The notes beneath the pieces are model-generated. The model was not told the DNA's origin. It worked only from the letters and a program-made list of their open reading frames with translations, and did no database searches. The position numbers and the translations under genes were made by a program. 64,000 nt of DNA from Pseudoglutamicibacter albus (GTDB lineage Bacteria > Actinomycetota > Actinomycetes > Actinomycetales > Micrococcaceae), in the NCBI RefSeq assembly GCF_031458175.1, contig NZ_JAVDXX010000001.1:434001-498000 (forward strand). The letters run 5' to 3'. This document shows, one piece after another, positions 25,460 through 33,221 of the stretch (position 1 is its first letter; each line of letters begins with the position of its first letter).

Positions 25460-27346
25460 GTGCAGTTTCATATTTCCGGATATTCAACAGGCGATCCGCT
25501 CGAACAGCCAGCGGCGGGCTATGGCGTGGATAGGCCCGAGGAGCTCCCAGACACGATGGATGTTCTGGTTGTAGGGTGCGGACCGGCAGGCTCGATCGCG
25601 GCAGCACAGCTCTCGCAGTTTCCGAACGTGAACACTCGCCTGATCGACCAGCGTCCACACCGCCTCGAGCTCGCCAACGCGGACGGCGTGCACTCCCGCA
25701 CCATGGAGACCTTCCAAGCCTTCGGCTTCGCTCACGAGATCTTCGCTGAGGCCCACGAGATTACCGACATGGCGTTCTGGGTTCCGGACCCGCAGAACCC
25801 AGAGAACATCATGCGTGAAGTCAGCACCGCCGAACTTGGCCCTGAATACAGTGAATGGCCGATGATGCTCATCACGCAGGTGCGCATCATCGATCACTTC
25901 AACCGGTTCATGCGCAACTCCCCAACCCGCATGAAGCCTGACTACGGTTGGGAGTTCGTTGACCTCGAGGTCGCGCCCGAGTCTGCTAAAGAGGAATACC
26001 CGGTCACGGTCACCTTGCGGCGCAACGGTGGGCCAGAGGACGGCAAGGAACGCCAGGTCAAAGCCAAGTACGTTGTGGGCGCCGACGGGGCGAAGAGCAA
26101 GGTGCGTAAGTCGCTCGGGTACCGGCTGCGCGGTAACCAGGCTAACCACGCGTGGGGTGTCATGGATGTTTTCGCTGACACGGACTTCCCGGATGTACGC
26201 AAGAAGTGCACCATCAAAGGCCACTCGGGCCGTTCGATCCTGCTCATCCCGCGTGAGGGCGGCTTCCTGGTGCGCTACTACGTCGACCTCGGTGAGGTTG
26301 CAGAAGACGATAATCACGCAGTGCGTGAGACCCCGCTGCAGACCGTGATCGATACCGCGAACGAGATCATGCACCCCTACAGCATCGACGTCAAAAACGT
26401 TGTGTGGAACACGATCTACGAAGTCGGCCACCGTGTATCCGATCACTTCGATGACCGCGACTCCACCTACACTGACGGAGATCACCCCCGCGTGTTCATC
26501 GCAGGCGACGCATGCCACACCCACTCTGCTAAAGCGGGGCAGGGCATGAACGTCTCGATGCAGGACGGATTCAACCTCGGTTGGAAGCTCGGCCACGTGG
26601 TTTCCGGTAACAGCCCAGACGAGCTGCTACGCACCTACGCCGAGGAACGCAAGGACATCGCCCACCGGCTCATCGAATTCGATAAAGAGTGGTCCACCCT
26701 CATGGCGACCCCGGCAGACCAGCTGCCGGACCCGCAGACCGTGCGCCGCTTCTATAACAAGACCGCGGAGTTCAACGCCGGCTACCTCACCGAATACGAG
26801 CCATCCATGCTCACAACCAGCGACGAGCATCAGGGCCTGGCTACCGGATACCCACTGGGCCGGCGCTTCCGGTCCGAGATGTGTGGGCGGGTGTGCGATC
26901 TGGTCCACACCCACATCGGGCATGAACACACAGCCGATGGGCGCTACCGCATCTACGTTTTCGCTGACGCAGAAATGCCCGGCGAATCGGAGCGTCTCAA
27001 CGCGTGGGCGGACTGGGCGCATGAGCACCTCGATTCGAGCTTGTTCGATGTCAAGGTGATCTTCCAACAGCACTACCGTGCATTCGATATGCGGCACGTG
27101 CACCCGGCATTCAAACCGCGCGTGGGAGACTTCCAGTTGCTCAACATGGAAAACGCGTGGGGAACCCTCGAAGACGTCGACATCTTCGAAACCCGCGGCA
27201 TCTCCCGGGACGGGGCGGTAGTGGTGGTCCGCCCAGACCAGTACGTAGCCGGTATCTTCCCGCTGGATCAGACCGATGAACTCGCAGAGTTCTTAGGCCG
27301 GACCTTCAACGACGTCAAAGCTAAGGCTTCAGCTGTGAAGGCGTAA
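25460..27346 (+). CDS. FAD-dependent phenol 2-monooxygenase (class A flavoprotein hydroxylase)
   Basis: The 628-residue protein has the FAD fold DVLVVGCGPAGSIAAAQLS, NADGVHSRTMETFQAFGF, the FAD/NADPH motif YVVGADGAKSKVRKSLG and VFIAGDACHTHSAKAGQGMNVSMQDGFNLGWKL. A C-terminal thioredoxin-like domain ends in VVVVRPDQYVAGIFPL. The opening QFHISGYSTGDP resembles 3-hydroxybenzoate 4-monooxygenase MobA. The substrate could therefore be phenol (to catechol) or 3-hydroxybenzoate (to protocatechuate); the cat genes around it favour phenol. The GTG start has a perfect AGGAGG seven bases upstream. Confidence 0.88.
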   Translation: MQFHISGYSTGDPLEQPAAGYGVDRPEELPDTMDVLVVGCGPAGSIAAAQLSQFPNVNTRLIDQRPHRLELANADGVHSRTMETFQAFGFAHEIFAEAHEITDMAFWVPDPQNPENIMREVSTAELGPEYSEWPMMLITQVRIIDHFNRFMRNSPTRMKPDYGWEFVDLEVAPESAKEEYPVTVTLRRNGGPEDGKERQVKAKYVVGADGAKSKVRKSLGYRLRGNQANHAWGVMDVFADTDFPDVRKKCTIKGHSGRSILLIPREGGFLVRYYVDLGEVAEDDNHAVRETPLQTVIDTANEIMHPYSIDVKNVVWNTIYEVGHRVSDHFDDRDSTYTDGDHPRVFIAGDACHTHSAKAGQGMNVSMQDGFNLGWKLGHVVSGNSPDELLRTYAEERKDIAHRLIEFDKEWSTLMATPADQLPDPQTVRRFYNKTAEFNAGYLTEYEPSMLTTSDEHQGLATGYPLGRRFRSEMCGRVCDLVHTHIGHEHTADGRYRIYVFADAEMPGESERLNAWADWAHEHLDSSLFDVKVIFQQHYRAFDMRHVHPAFKPRVGDFQLLNMENAWGTLEDVDIFETRGISRDGAVVVVRPDQYVAGIFPLDQTDELAEFLGRTFNDVKAKASAVKA

Positions 27347-27441
27347 CCGCAATCCACCAACGCTAAGGGCGCCGCATCCATGTAAGGATGCGGCGCCCTC
27401 TCTCGCTGATGCGTAGGCTGCTGAGGCGCAGGGTGTGCGCT

Positions 27442-28545
27442 TTACAGGTCGACGCGGTAGCGGGTGAGTTTGTCTTCGTCGATCTCAGCGCCCACGCCTG
27501 GGATGTCACGGACTGCGATGTGCCCGTCGATGATCTCGATCGGGTCGGCGAGCAGGTCATCTGCCATGTCGAGGAAGTTAGACAGTTCGCCGGCGCGTGC
27601 CGATGACGCCTTGTGTGCCGCACCGAAGGCCACCGTTGCCAGGGAGCCGATCTGGGTGTCGATCTGGTTGCCCATCGTCACGTCCACGCCGAGGCCCGTG
27701 CACAGCCCAAGGATTTCGGTCGCCTCGGTGAAGCCGGAGCGTGCGGTCTTGATGCAGATCGCGTTGCAGCCGCCGGATAACAGCTCGCGTGATGCGTCCC
27801 CTGCGGTCGGAACCGACTCATCGCCCACAATCGGGATGCGCGAGTGGGTCACCAAGCGGCGGCGGCCCATCGCCTCCTTCGCGTCATTCGGTTCTTCGAA
27901 CAGCGTGATTGGGAGGTCCTCGATCTGCCGCAGAACATCCATCGCCTGGTTCGCGCTCCAACCGCGGTTGGCATCCAAATAGATCTCGACGTCGTCGCCA
28001 AGGTGCTCAACGAGCGCGTGGCAGGCCTCAACATCCTCACTGACAGGCAGCCGGCCCACCTTGAGCTTGAACGTGGTGATGCCGTACTTCTCACCGAACA
28101 TCTGGGCTTCCTCAACCAGCTCAGCGGCTGGTTTGAAACCGAGCATGTGGGAGACCCGCATCGAGTCCGTGTAGCCGCCCAAAAGCTTGTGCACGGGCTG
28201 TTCGGTGATCTTGCCCGCGATGTCCCACAACGCAATATCGACGGCACCTTTAGCGACCTGATTGTGGATCGTGCGGTGCATGATCGCGCGCACCTTCTCA
28301 CGATCCAACGGGTTCAAACCGATGATCTCCGGCGCGAAAACCTCGTCGATGATCGTCTTGATCGAATGCTGGGTTTCCCCGTAGGTATAAGGCCGCGGAG
28401 GGGCATCCGCGACACCCGTGACGCCGGCATCAGTGTGGATGCGCACCAGCACGTGTTCAGCGTTGTGCACCTCGCCGGAGGCGAACTTGAGCGGCTTGAC
28501 GTACGGGATGTTGTACGGGATCGCCTCGATGCCAGTAATTTTCAC
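27442..28545 (-). CDS. catB: Muconate cycloisomerase
   Basis: The 367-residue enolase-superfamily enzyme converts cis,cis-muconate to muconolactone. It carries the TFKLKVG (KxK catalytic lysine), metal ligands in IYLDANRGW, LFEEPNDA and VGDESVPT, and the opposite-face lysine in ICIKTARSG. Length is typical. The GTG start overlaps the catR stop by four bases (GTGA) and has GGGAGGA upstream, so regulator and enzyme form one minus-strand operon. Confidence 0.93.
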   Translation of the reverse strand: MKITGIEAIPYNIPYVKPLKFASGEVHNAEHVLVRIHTDAGVTGVADAPPRPYTYGETQHSIKTIIDEVFAPEIIGLNPLDREKVRAIMHRTIHNQVAKGAVDIALWDIAGKITEQPVHKLLGGYTDSMRVSHMLGFKPAAELVEEAQMFGEKYGITTFKLKVGRLPVSEDVEACHALVEHLGDDVEIYLDANRGWSANQAMDVLRQIEDLPITLFEEPNDAKEAMGRRRLVTHSRIPIVGDESVPTAGDASRELLSGGCNAICIKTARSGFTEATEILGLCTGLGVDVTMGNQIDTQIGSLATVAFGAAHKASSARAGELSNFLDMADDLLADPIEIIDGHIAVRDIPGVGAEIDEDKLTRYRVDL

Positions 28546-29498
28546 GGTGTCCTCCCACGGTCTGTAGGTTTTTGGCTTGTGTATTTGCGGTTGCGGCTGG
28601 AAATCTCCGGTTGAGGCAATGTAGCCGCCGCGTCGATAGTGGTGGTGATGAAGTTCTCTGCGATAGGGGTCAGCGCATCACCCTTCCACGCGATGCCGAG
28701 GCTGACCGTGATATCGGTCTGGAGCGGACGTAGGATGATGGATTCCTGGAACGGGTACTGCGCTGAATACGGTACGAACGCGACCCCGATGTTGGCGGCC
28801 ACGAGCGCGTTGAGTGTGCTGGTTTCGGTTGCGGTCTGCACCACCCGCGGCCGGAAGCCGTGTTCGCGGCACGCTTGATGCGCAAGGGATGCAACAGCGG
28901 ATGCGCGCGGATAACTCACGACGTCGATGTTCATGACGTCCTCGGGACTGACCGGGCCGGAGTCTTCGGCGAGGGGATGGTTGCGGCTGATCGCCAACGC
29001 GAGCCGGGTATCCATGATGGGCTTGTAGTTGAGTTCATCGGATGAAATAGGCGGCCGCAGCACCGCCAGGTCCATCCGGTTATCGAGCAGGGCCTGCTCC
29101 ATGTGAGGGGTCAGCAGTTCACCGAACACTTTGAGCCTCACCGACGGGTAGCGGTGGTGGGAGAGCCGGATCGCAGCCGGCATGAGCTCGTGGGTCGCGC
29201 TGCCTGTGAACCCGACCCGCAACACACCGGCTGAGCCGGCGCCGACATCGGCCACATCGCTTTGGGCTGACTCTACGGCAGAAAGAATCCCGGTTGCGCG
29301 TTCAAGCAGCAACTCCCCGGCAGGGGTCAGATCAACCCGACGCGTCGTGCGCTCAAACAGCTGGGTTCCGAGTTCTTGTTCGAGCTGCTTGATCTGTGCT
29401 GAAAGCGGCGGCTGAGCGATATGTAGGCGTTGCGCGGCGCGTCCGAAGTGCTTTTCTTCTGCCACCGCAACGAAGTACCGCAAATGGCGTAACTCCAT
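28542..29498 (-). CDS. catR: LysR-type regulator, CatR-like
   Basis: The 318-residue protein has an N-terminal winged helix MELRHLRYFVAVAEEKHFGRAAQRLHIAQPPLSAQIKQLEQELG and a C-terminal effector domain of the BenM/CatR type. In that type muconate is the usual inducer. The ATG at 29498 has GGAGAG upstream; conservation begins there. It is divergent from catC and coupled to catB. A perfect T-N11-A palindrome of the kind bound by LysR regulators lies in front of catC. Confidence 0.9.
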   Translation of the reverse strand: MELRHLRYFVAVAEEKHFGRAAQRLHIAQPPLSAQIKQLEQELGTQLFERTTRRVDLTPAGELLLERATGILSAVESAQSDVADVGAGSAGVLRVGFTGSATHELMPAAIRLSHHRYPSVRLKVFGELLTPHMEQALLDNRMDLAVLRPPISSDELNYKPIMDTRLALAISRNHPLAEDSGPVSPEDVMNIDVVSYPRASAVASLAHQACREHGFRPRVVQTATETSTLNALVAANIGVAFVPYSAQYPFQESIILRPLQTDITVSLGIAWKGDALTPIAENFITTTIDAAATLPQPEISSRNRKYTSQKPTDRGRTP

Positions 29499-29590
29499 GG
29501 GTTCTCTCCGTTCCGTCGAGGCAGTGATACTCGGTCGCGTCATCGTCGGCGCACCTGGCTGCGTCTGCGGAGGCCGGGGCGTCGAGTCCG

Positions 29591-29606
29591 GTGACGTATC
29601 TCACCT
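29591..29606. promoter_or_regulatory. GlxR/CRP-like site in the catR-catC region
   Basis: GGTGA-CGTATC-TCACC is a perfect inverted repeat with six central bases, containing the GTGA-N6-TCAC core. It lies 93 bases upstream of catR and in the same divergent region as the catC promoter. The remaining part of 29499-29831 carries the tandem array described separately. Confidence 0.5.
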
Positions 29607-29719
29607 TAGATTCAGCTGGGTGGACTTGTGAAAGACTTTTATGAACCCTACTCATATAGCACAAGTATCAATGCCGGTGGTTTAGGTACTTCAGACTACG
29701 GTAAAGGGTGAATAGGGTG

Positions 29720-29814
29720 AAGCCTAGATACCCCAAGTTTCGATAGGCACAAGTTTCGATAGATACAGGACTTGTTAGGCACAAGCCTTGTTAGGCAGAA
29801 GACTTGGTACACAT
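29720..29814 (+). repeat. 16-bp tandem array with a LysR-type box before catC
   Basis: Five degenerate 16-bp units start at 29735, 29751, 29767, 29783 and 29799, with a 15-base partial at 29720. The fourth reads AAGCCTTGTTAGGCAG. The junction of units 3 and 4 holds CTTGT-TAGGC-ACAAG (29771-29785), a perfect T-N11-A inverted repeat. The array ends 17 bases before the catC start codon. Confidence 0.75.
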
Positions 29815-29831
29815 ATACGAAGGAGATCACG

Positions 29832-30140
29832 ATGCTGTTCCTCGCCCGCATGGACGTTAACTTCCCGGAAGATATGGACCCGGACACGATGGCCGATTTT
29901 CAGGCACGAGAGAAGGCCTACTCCTCTGACCTGCAGAACCGCGGCATCATGAAGGGCATCTGGCGCGTGGTAGGGGAGTACTCCAACTACTCGATGTATG
30001 AGGTCGATGGACACGACGAGCTCCACGCGATCTTCCAGGGCTTCCCAATGTTCAAATACATGGACGTCAAGGTGACCCCGCTGGCAACCCACCCGAATGC
30101 AACCAAGGACGACTTCTTCGCCCCTGCAACCGGGAACTGA
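29832..30140 (+). CDS. catC: Muconolactone delta-isomerase
   Basis: The 102-residue ferredoxin-fold enzyme converts muconolactone to 3-oxoadipate enol-lactone. The opening MLFLARMDVNFPEDMD and the segments GIMKGIWRVVGEYSNYSMYEVDGHDELHAIFQGFPMFKYMDVKVTPLATHP are typical of CatC, as is the length. AAGGAGATCACG precedes the ATG. It stands alone on the plus strand, divergent from catR-catB, with no catD after it. Confidence 0.93.
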   Translation: MLFLARMDVNFPEDMDPDTMADFQAREKAYSSDLQNRGIMKGIWRVVGEYSNYSMYEVDGHDELHAIFQGFPMFKYMDVKVTPLATHPNATKDDFFAPATGN

Positions 30141-30162
30141 TGCCCGGGCATGAGCCGGAGTT

Positions 30163-30208
30163 AAACGGGCGGGCCCCAGAGAACACGTTCTCTGGGGCCC
30201 GCCCGTTT
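30163..30208. terminator. Bidirectional terminator, catC and metQ
   Basis: A perfect 22-bp stem (arms begin AAACGGGCGG and end CCGCCCGTTT) with a two-base centre lies between convergent genes. Degenerate 16-bp repeats follow at 30208, 30224 and 30240. Confidence 0.88.
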
Positions 30209-30257
30209 TAGTTCAGTGCGTTGTTAGCTCAGCACGTTCAGTCTGACACGTAGCTGA

Positions 30258-31109
30258 TTAGAACGCTGGGATGACGGTTCCGTCTTTCCAGTTGTCCTCG
30301 ATGAACTTCTTGACTTCATCCGAGTGCAGCAGGTCATTGAGCTTCTGGATGTTCTCGTCGATCTTGGTGGACTGGCGGACGACCAGCAGGTTGGCGTACG
30401 GGTTGTCTTCAGGCTTCTCGAGGAACAGGCCGTCCTTGGATGGGGTCAGCCCGCCTTCGAGTGCGAAGTTACCGTTGATGACTGCACCGTCGAGGTCTTC
30501 CATGACGCGCGGCAGGGTAGCGGCATCGGCTTCTACGAACTTGATGTTCTTAGGGTTCTCGGCAACATCGTGGGTCGTTGCAGAAACAGCCTCGACGCCG
30601 TCCTTAATCTTCAGCAGGCCAGCGTCTTCGAGCAGCTTCAGCGAGCGGCCCATGTTGGACGGATCGTTAGGGATAGCGATCCTAGCTCCGTCCTTGATGT
30701 CTTCGACCTTCTTAGCCTTGGACGAGTAGAGGGCCAACGGCTCGATGTGGATGCCCCTGAAGTGGGAGAATTCGTAGCCCTTCTTGTCGATTTCTTCTGT
30801 CAGGTATGGCTCGTGCTGGAAATAGTTGGCGTCGATATCGCCGTCATTGAGTGCCTGGTTAGGCAATGCGTAGTCGGTGAACTCCTTGATCTCAAGATCG
30901 AGGCCTGCGTCCTTGGCGAGGTTATCGTCCACGAACTTCAAGATCTTCGCCTGCGGGACCGGGGTCGCGCCGATCGTCAGGACCGTGACGTCGCCGTCTT
31001 TCTTACCGACGCTGTCTTTGTCGTTGCCGCCCATCAGGCCGCATCCGGCAAGGCTCACGGTGACTGCTAGCGCGGCGGTTCCTGCCGCGAACTTACGAAA
31101 GAAGCGCAT
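30258..31109 (-). CDS. metQ: Methionine ABC importer, substrate-binding lipoprotein MetQ
   Basis: The 283-residue protein has a lipoprotein signal (MRFFRKFAAG..., lipobox SLAGC) and the NlpA/MetQ domain: TIGATPVPQAKILKFV, ALNDGDIDANYFQHEPYL, IAIPNDPSNMGRSLKLLEDAGLL and a C-terminal NWKDGTVIPAF. It captures methionine (possibly D-methionine) outside the membrane. Third gene of metN-metI-metQ. Confidence 0.93.
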   Translation of the reverse strand: MRFFRKFAAGTAALAVTVSLAGCGLMGGNDKDSVGKKDGDVTVLTIGATPVPQAKILKFVDDNLAKDAGLDLEIKEFTDYALPNQALNDGDIDANYFQHEPYLTEEIDKKGYEFSHFRGIHIEPLALYSSKAKKVEDIKDGARIAIPNDPSNMGRSLKLLEDAGLLKIKDGVEAVSATTHDVAENPKNIKFVEADAATLPRVMEDLDGAVINGNFALEGGLTPSKDGLFLEKPEDNPYANLLVVRQSTKIDENIQKLNDLLHSDEVKKFIEDNWKDGTVIPAF

Positions 31110-31166
31110 TCTTCTCCTCCGAAGGGTTGAGCAACCTCAGGCAGAACTGAACCTGAGGAGTGATGG

Positions 31167-31922
31167 TTAGCGGTGGTTGACGCGGCGTGCGAGCCAGTCA
31201 CCAAACATTTGAATAGCAATAACAATAGCGACCACCACGATGATGCACGCGATCATCGTGTCAGTCTGGTACTGGCTGTAGCCGTAGTTCATCGCGAGCG
31301 CGCCGAGGCCTCCGCCGCCAACCGCACCGGCCATCGCGGTATAGGAAACCAGCGTGACTGCAGTGACGGTCGCAGATGAAACGAGCGTGGGCAGCGCCTC
31401 GGGGATCATGACTTGCCGTACGATCTGACCGTTGGTGGCACCCATCATCTGTACGGCTTCGATCTTGCCTGTTGCGACCTCGCGCATCGCGCTTTCAGCG
31501 AGCCTGGCAAAGAACGGGATCGCACCGACTGCGAGCGGGACCACGGTCGCTTCCCATCCGATCGCTTTACCGACCATGAAGCGCGTGAACGGGATCAACG
31601 CGATGATCAGGATGATGAACGGGATCGAACGCCCCAAGTCCACGATCGAGCTGATGATGCGGTGAATCACAGGGGTCGGGGCGAGCCCTCCCTTGGAGGT
31701 CATCCACACCCAGATTCCCAGCGGCAAACCGAGGATGATCGCAAACGCCGAGGAGAACACGGTCATCAGCAGTGTCTCCTGGGTTGCTGGCCACAGCGAA
31801 TCCTGGATGACGGGGTTGTTGAACCAGGTTTCACGCTCGGCGGCGAGCACCTGGGTTGGCGCTACCTTCAGCGGTAGCGCGGTGTGGGCTTGTGCGGCAA
31901 TTGTGCTCAGTTGTGTCATCAT
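31167..31922 (-). CDS. metI: Methionine ABC importer, permease MetI
   Basis: The 251-residue BPD-type permease has about five hydrophobic helices and the coupling motif EALPTLVSSATVTAVTLVSYTAMAGAVGGGGLG. The ATG overlaps the metN stop by four bases (ATGA). A non-conserved N-terminus of about 40 residues precedes the first helix, longer than the usual 217-residue MetI. Confidence 0.93.
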   Translation of the reverse strand: MMTQLSTIAAQAHTALPLKVAPTQVLAAERETWFNNPVIQDSLWPATQETLLMTVFSSAFAIILGLPLGIWVWMTSKGGLAPTPVIHRIISSIVDLGRSIPFIILIIALIPFTRFMVGKAIGWEATVVPLAVGAIPFFARLAESAMREVATGKIEAVQMMGATNGQIVRQVMIPEALPTLVSSATVTAVTLVSYTAMAGAVGGGGLGALAMNYGYSQYQTDTMIACIIVVVAIVIAIQMFGDWLARRVNHR

Positions 31923-32893
31923 GCGGCTTCCTCCACGTGGATGCCACGCTCAGTCAGTGTGCGTCCTAGCGCGCGGGTGGCTTGCGCGTCGGTGCTGCGG
32001 ATGCGCATGCGGCCCACGTCCAGGCCCGCGATGCGTTCCAAGGTTGCGGCTTCGACTTCCACGATCGGGGTTCCGGCGCGTTGAGCGGCATCGAAAACCT
32101 CCGCTGCGGAGAGGCCTGCGATGCTGATCTCCAGCATTACGGTGGCGTCCTCGGCGTCACGGATCGGTGCCGATGGCAGTGGGATGAGTTCGCGCGCCAG
32201 CGTCGAGGCTGGGTCGGAGAGCACCTCACGCAACGATGCGGTGTGCTGATTGCGGCCCTCAGCAAGCAAGGTCACCGAGTCGCAGATTTCACGCACCACT
32301 GACATTTCGTGGGTGATGATCAGCACGGTGATACCCAAGTCATCCCGTAGCTGCTTGATGAGGGCGAGGATCTGGGCGGTCGTGGTCGAGTCGAGTGCCG
32401 AGGTCGGCTCATCGCACAACAAAATCTTCGGTTCAGTTGCCAACGCACGTGCGATACCGACGCGTTGACGCTGACCACCCGAGAGCTGGGCGGGATGGTT
32501 GTCCTCACGGCCTTCGAGACCAACAAGAGTGACCAGTTCGCGGGCCCGCTGCATCGCCTGCTTCTTCTTGACCCCAGCGATCACCAGAGGGTGCGCGATG
32601 TTCTCCAACGCGGTCTTGGAATCCAGAAGCTCCGCGTGCTGGAAAACCATGCCGATCGAACGGCGGGCCTTCCGCAAACGTGCCCCGGTGTAGGCGGTGA
32701 CGTCTTCGCCGTTGATCTCGACCGTGCCAGAGGTTGGGGTTTCCAAACCAGTCAGGCACCGAATCAACGTCGACTTACCCGCCCCAGAGCGTCCAACGAT
32801 TCCGTGAATCAGGCCGGACTCAACGTGCAGATCGATGCCGTCTAAAGCGGTAGTGCCTGCGAACTCTTTACGCAAGCCTTTCAACGTAATCAT
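31919..32893 (-). CDS. metN: Methionine ABC importer, ATPase MetN
   Basis: The 324-residue ATPase shows Walker A GRSGAGKST, the Q-loop VFQH, signature LSGGQRQRVGIARAL, Walker B ILLCDEPTSALD and H-loop IITHEM. The C-terminal 80 residues form the NIL domain that senses internal methionine and inhibits transport. The ATG at 32893 (MITLKGLRKEF) has GGGAGGG upstream; the frame continues 59 codons further but is not conserved. Confidence 0.94.
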   Translation of the reverse strand: MITLKGLRKEFAGTTALDGIDLHVESGLIHGIVGRSGAGKSTLIRCLTGLETPTSGTVEINGEDVTAYTGARLRKARRSIGMVFQHAELLDSKTALENIAHPLVIAGVKKKQAMQRARELVTLVGLEGREDNHPAQLSGGQRQRVGIARALATEPKILLCDEPTSALDSTTTAQILALIKQLRDDLGITVLIITHEMSVVREICDSVTLLAEGRNQHTASLREVLSDPASTLARELIPLPSAPIRDAEDATVMLEISIAGLSAAEVFDAAQRAGTPIVEVEAATLERIAGLDVGRMRIRSTDAQATRALGRTLTERGIHVEEAA

Positions 32894-33221
32894 CGGACCC
32901 TCCCTTCTAGATACTCTTGCTGACTCAATGCCATTGCCCGCGACACTGTGTTCTTCGGGATACTCCCGGTATTCTTCGCGACACCGCCGCGCGCGCGTGT
33001 GTGCGGGAAACATAAACATTTCCATAGGAAACGCGTGATCCATAAACTGGATGATTCTTGTGTTACACAAGATGTCATTAGAGCGGCTGAAAGCGCGGGT
33101 TTCGTGTCAAGGATCACGCGGTAAGTGTGCACGATGCGCAAACCAAGCCGCGCATGCTGTGTGAACCAGCGCGACACTGGGACAGAACCCAACAGGCAAC
33201 CGCGGGCTGGCCGGGTGCGAA
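32894..33221 (-). promoter_or_regulatory. Control region before metNIQ with a CTTGTG palindrome
   Basis: No gene is seen here. The main feature is a perfect inverted repeat TCTTGTG-TTA-CACAAGA at 33057-33073, about 165 bases before metN. Its core CTTGT-N5-ACAAG is the same as in the catC box. No SAM riboswitch consensus was seen in this interval. Confidence 0.45.

Noticed and set aside
27844-28614. 256-codon frame opposite catB
   Set aside because: Shadow of the catB frame; all enolase-superfamily motifs are on the minus strand.
29720-29814. Possible CRISPR array
   Set aside because: Units are 16 bp, directly adjacent and degenerate, with no spacers and no cas genes.
32894-33221. SAM riboswitch before metNIQ
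   Set aside because: None of the SAM-I or SAM-IV consensus blocks seen at 54243-54357 could be found on either strand here.
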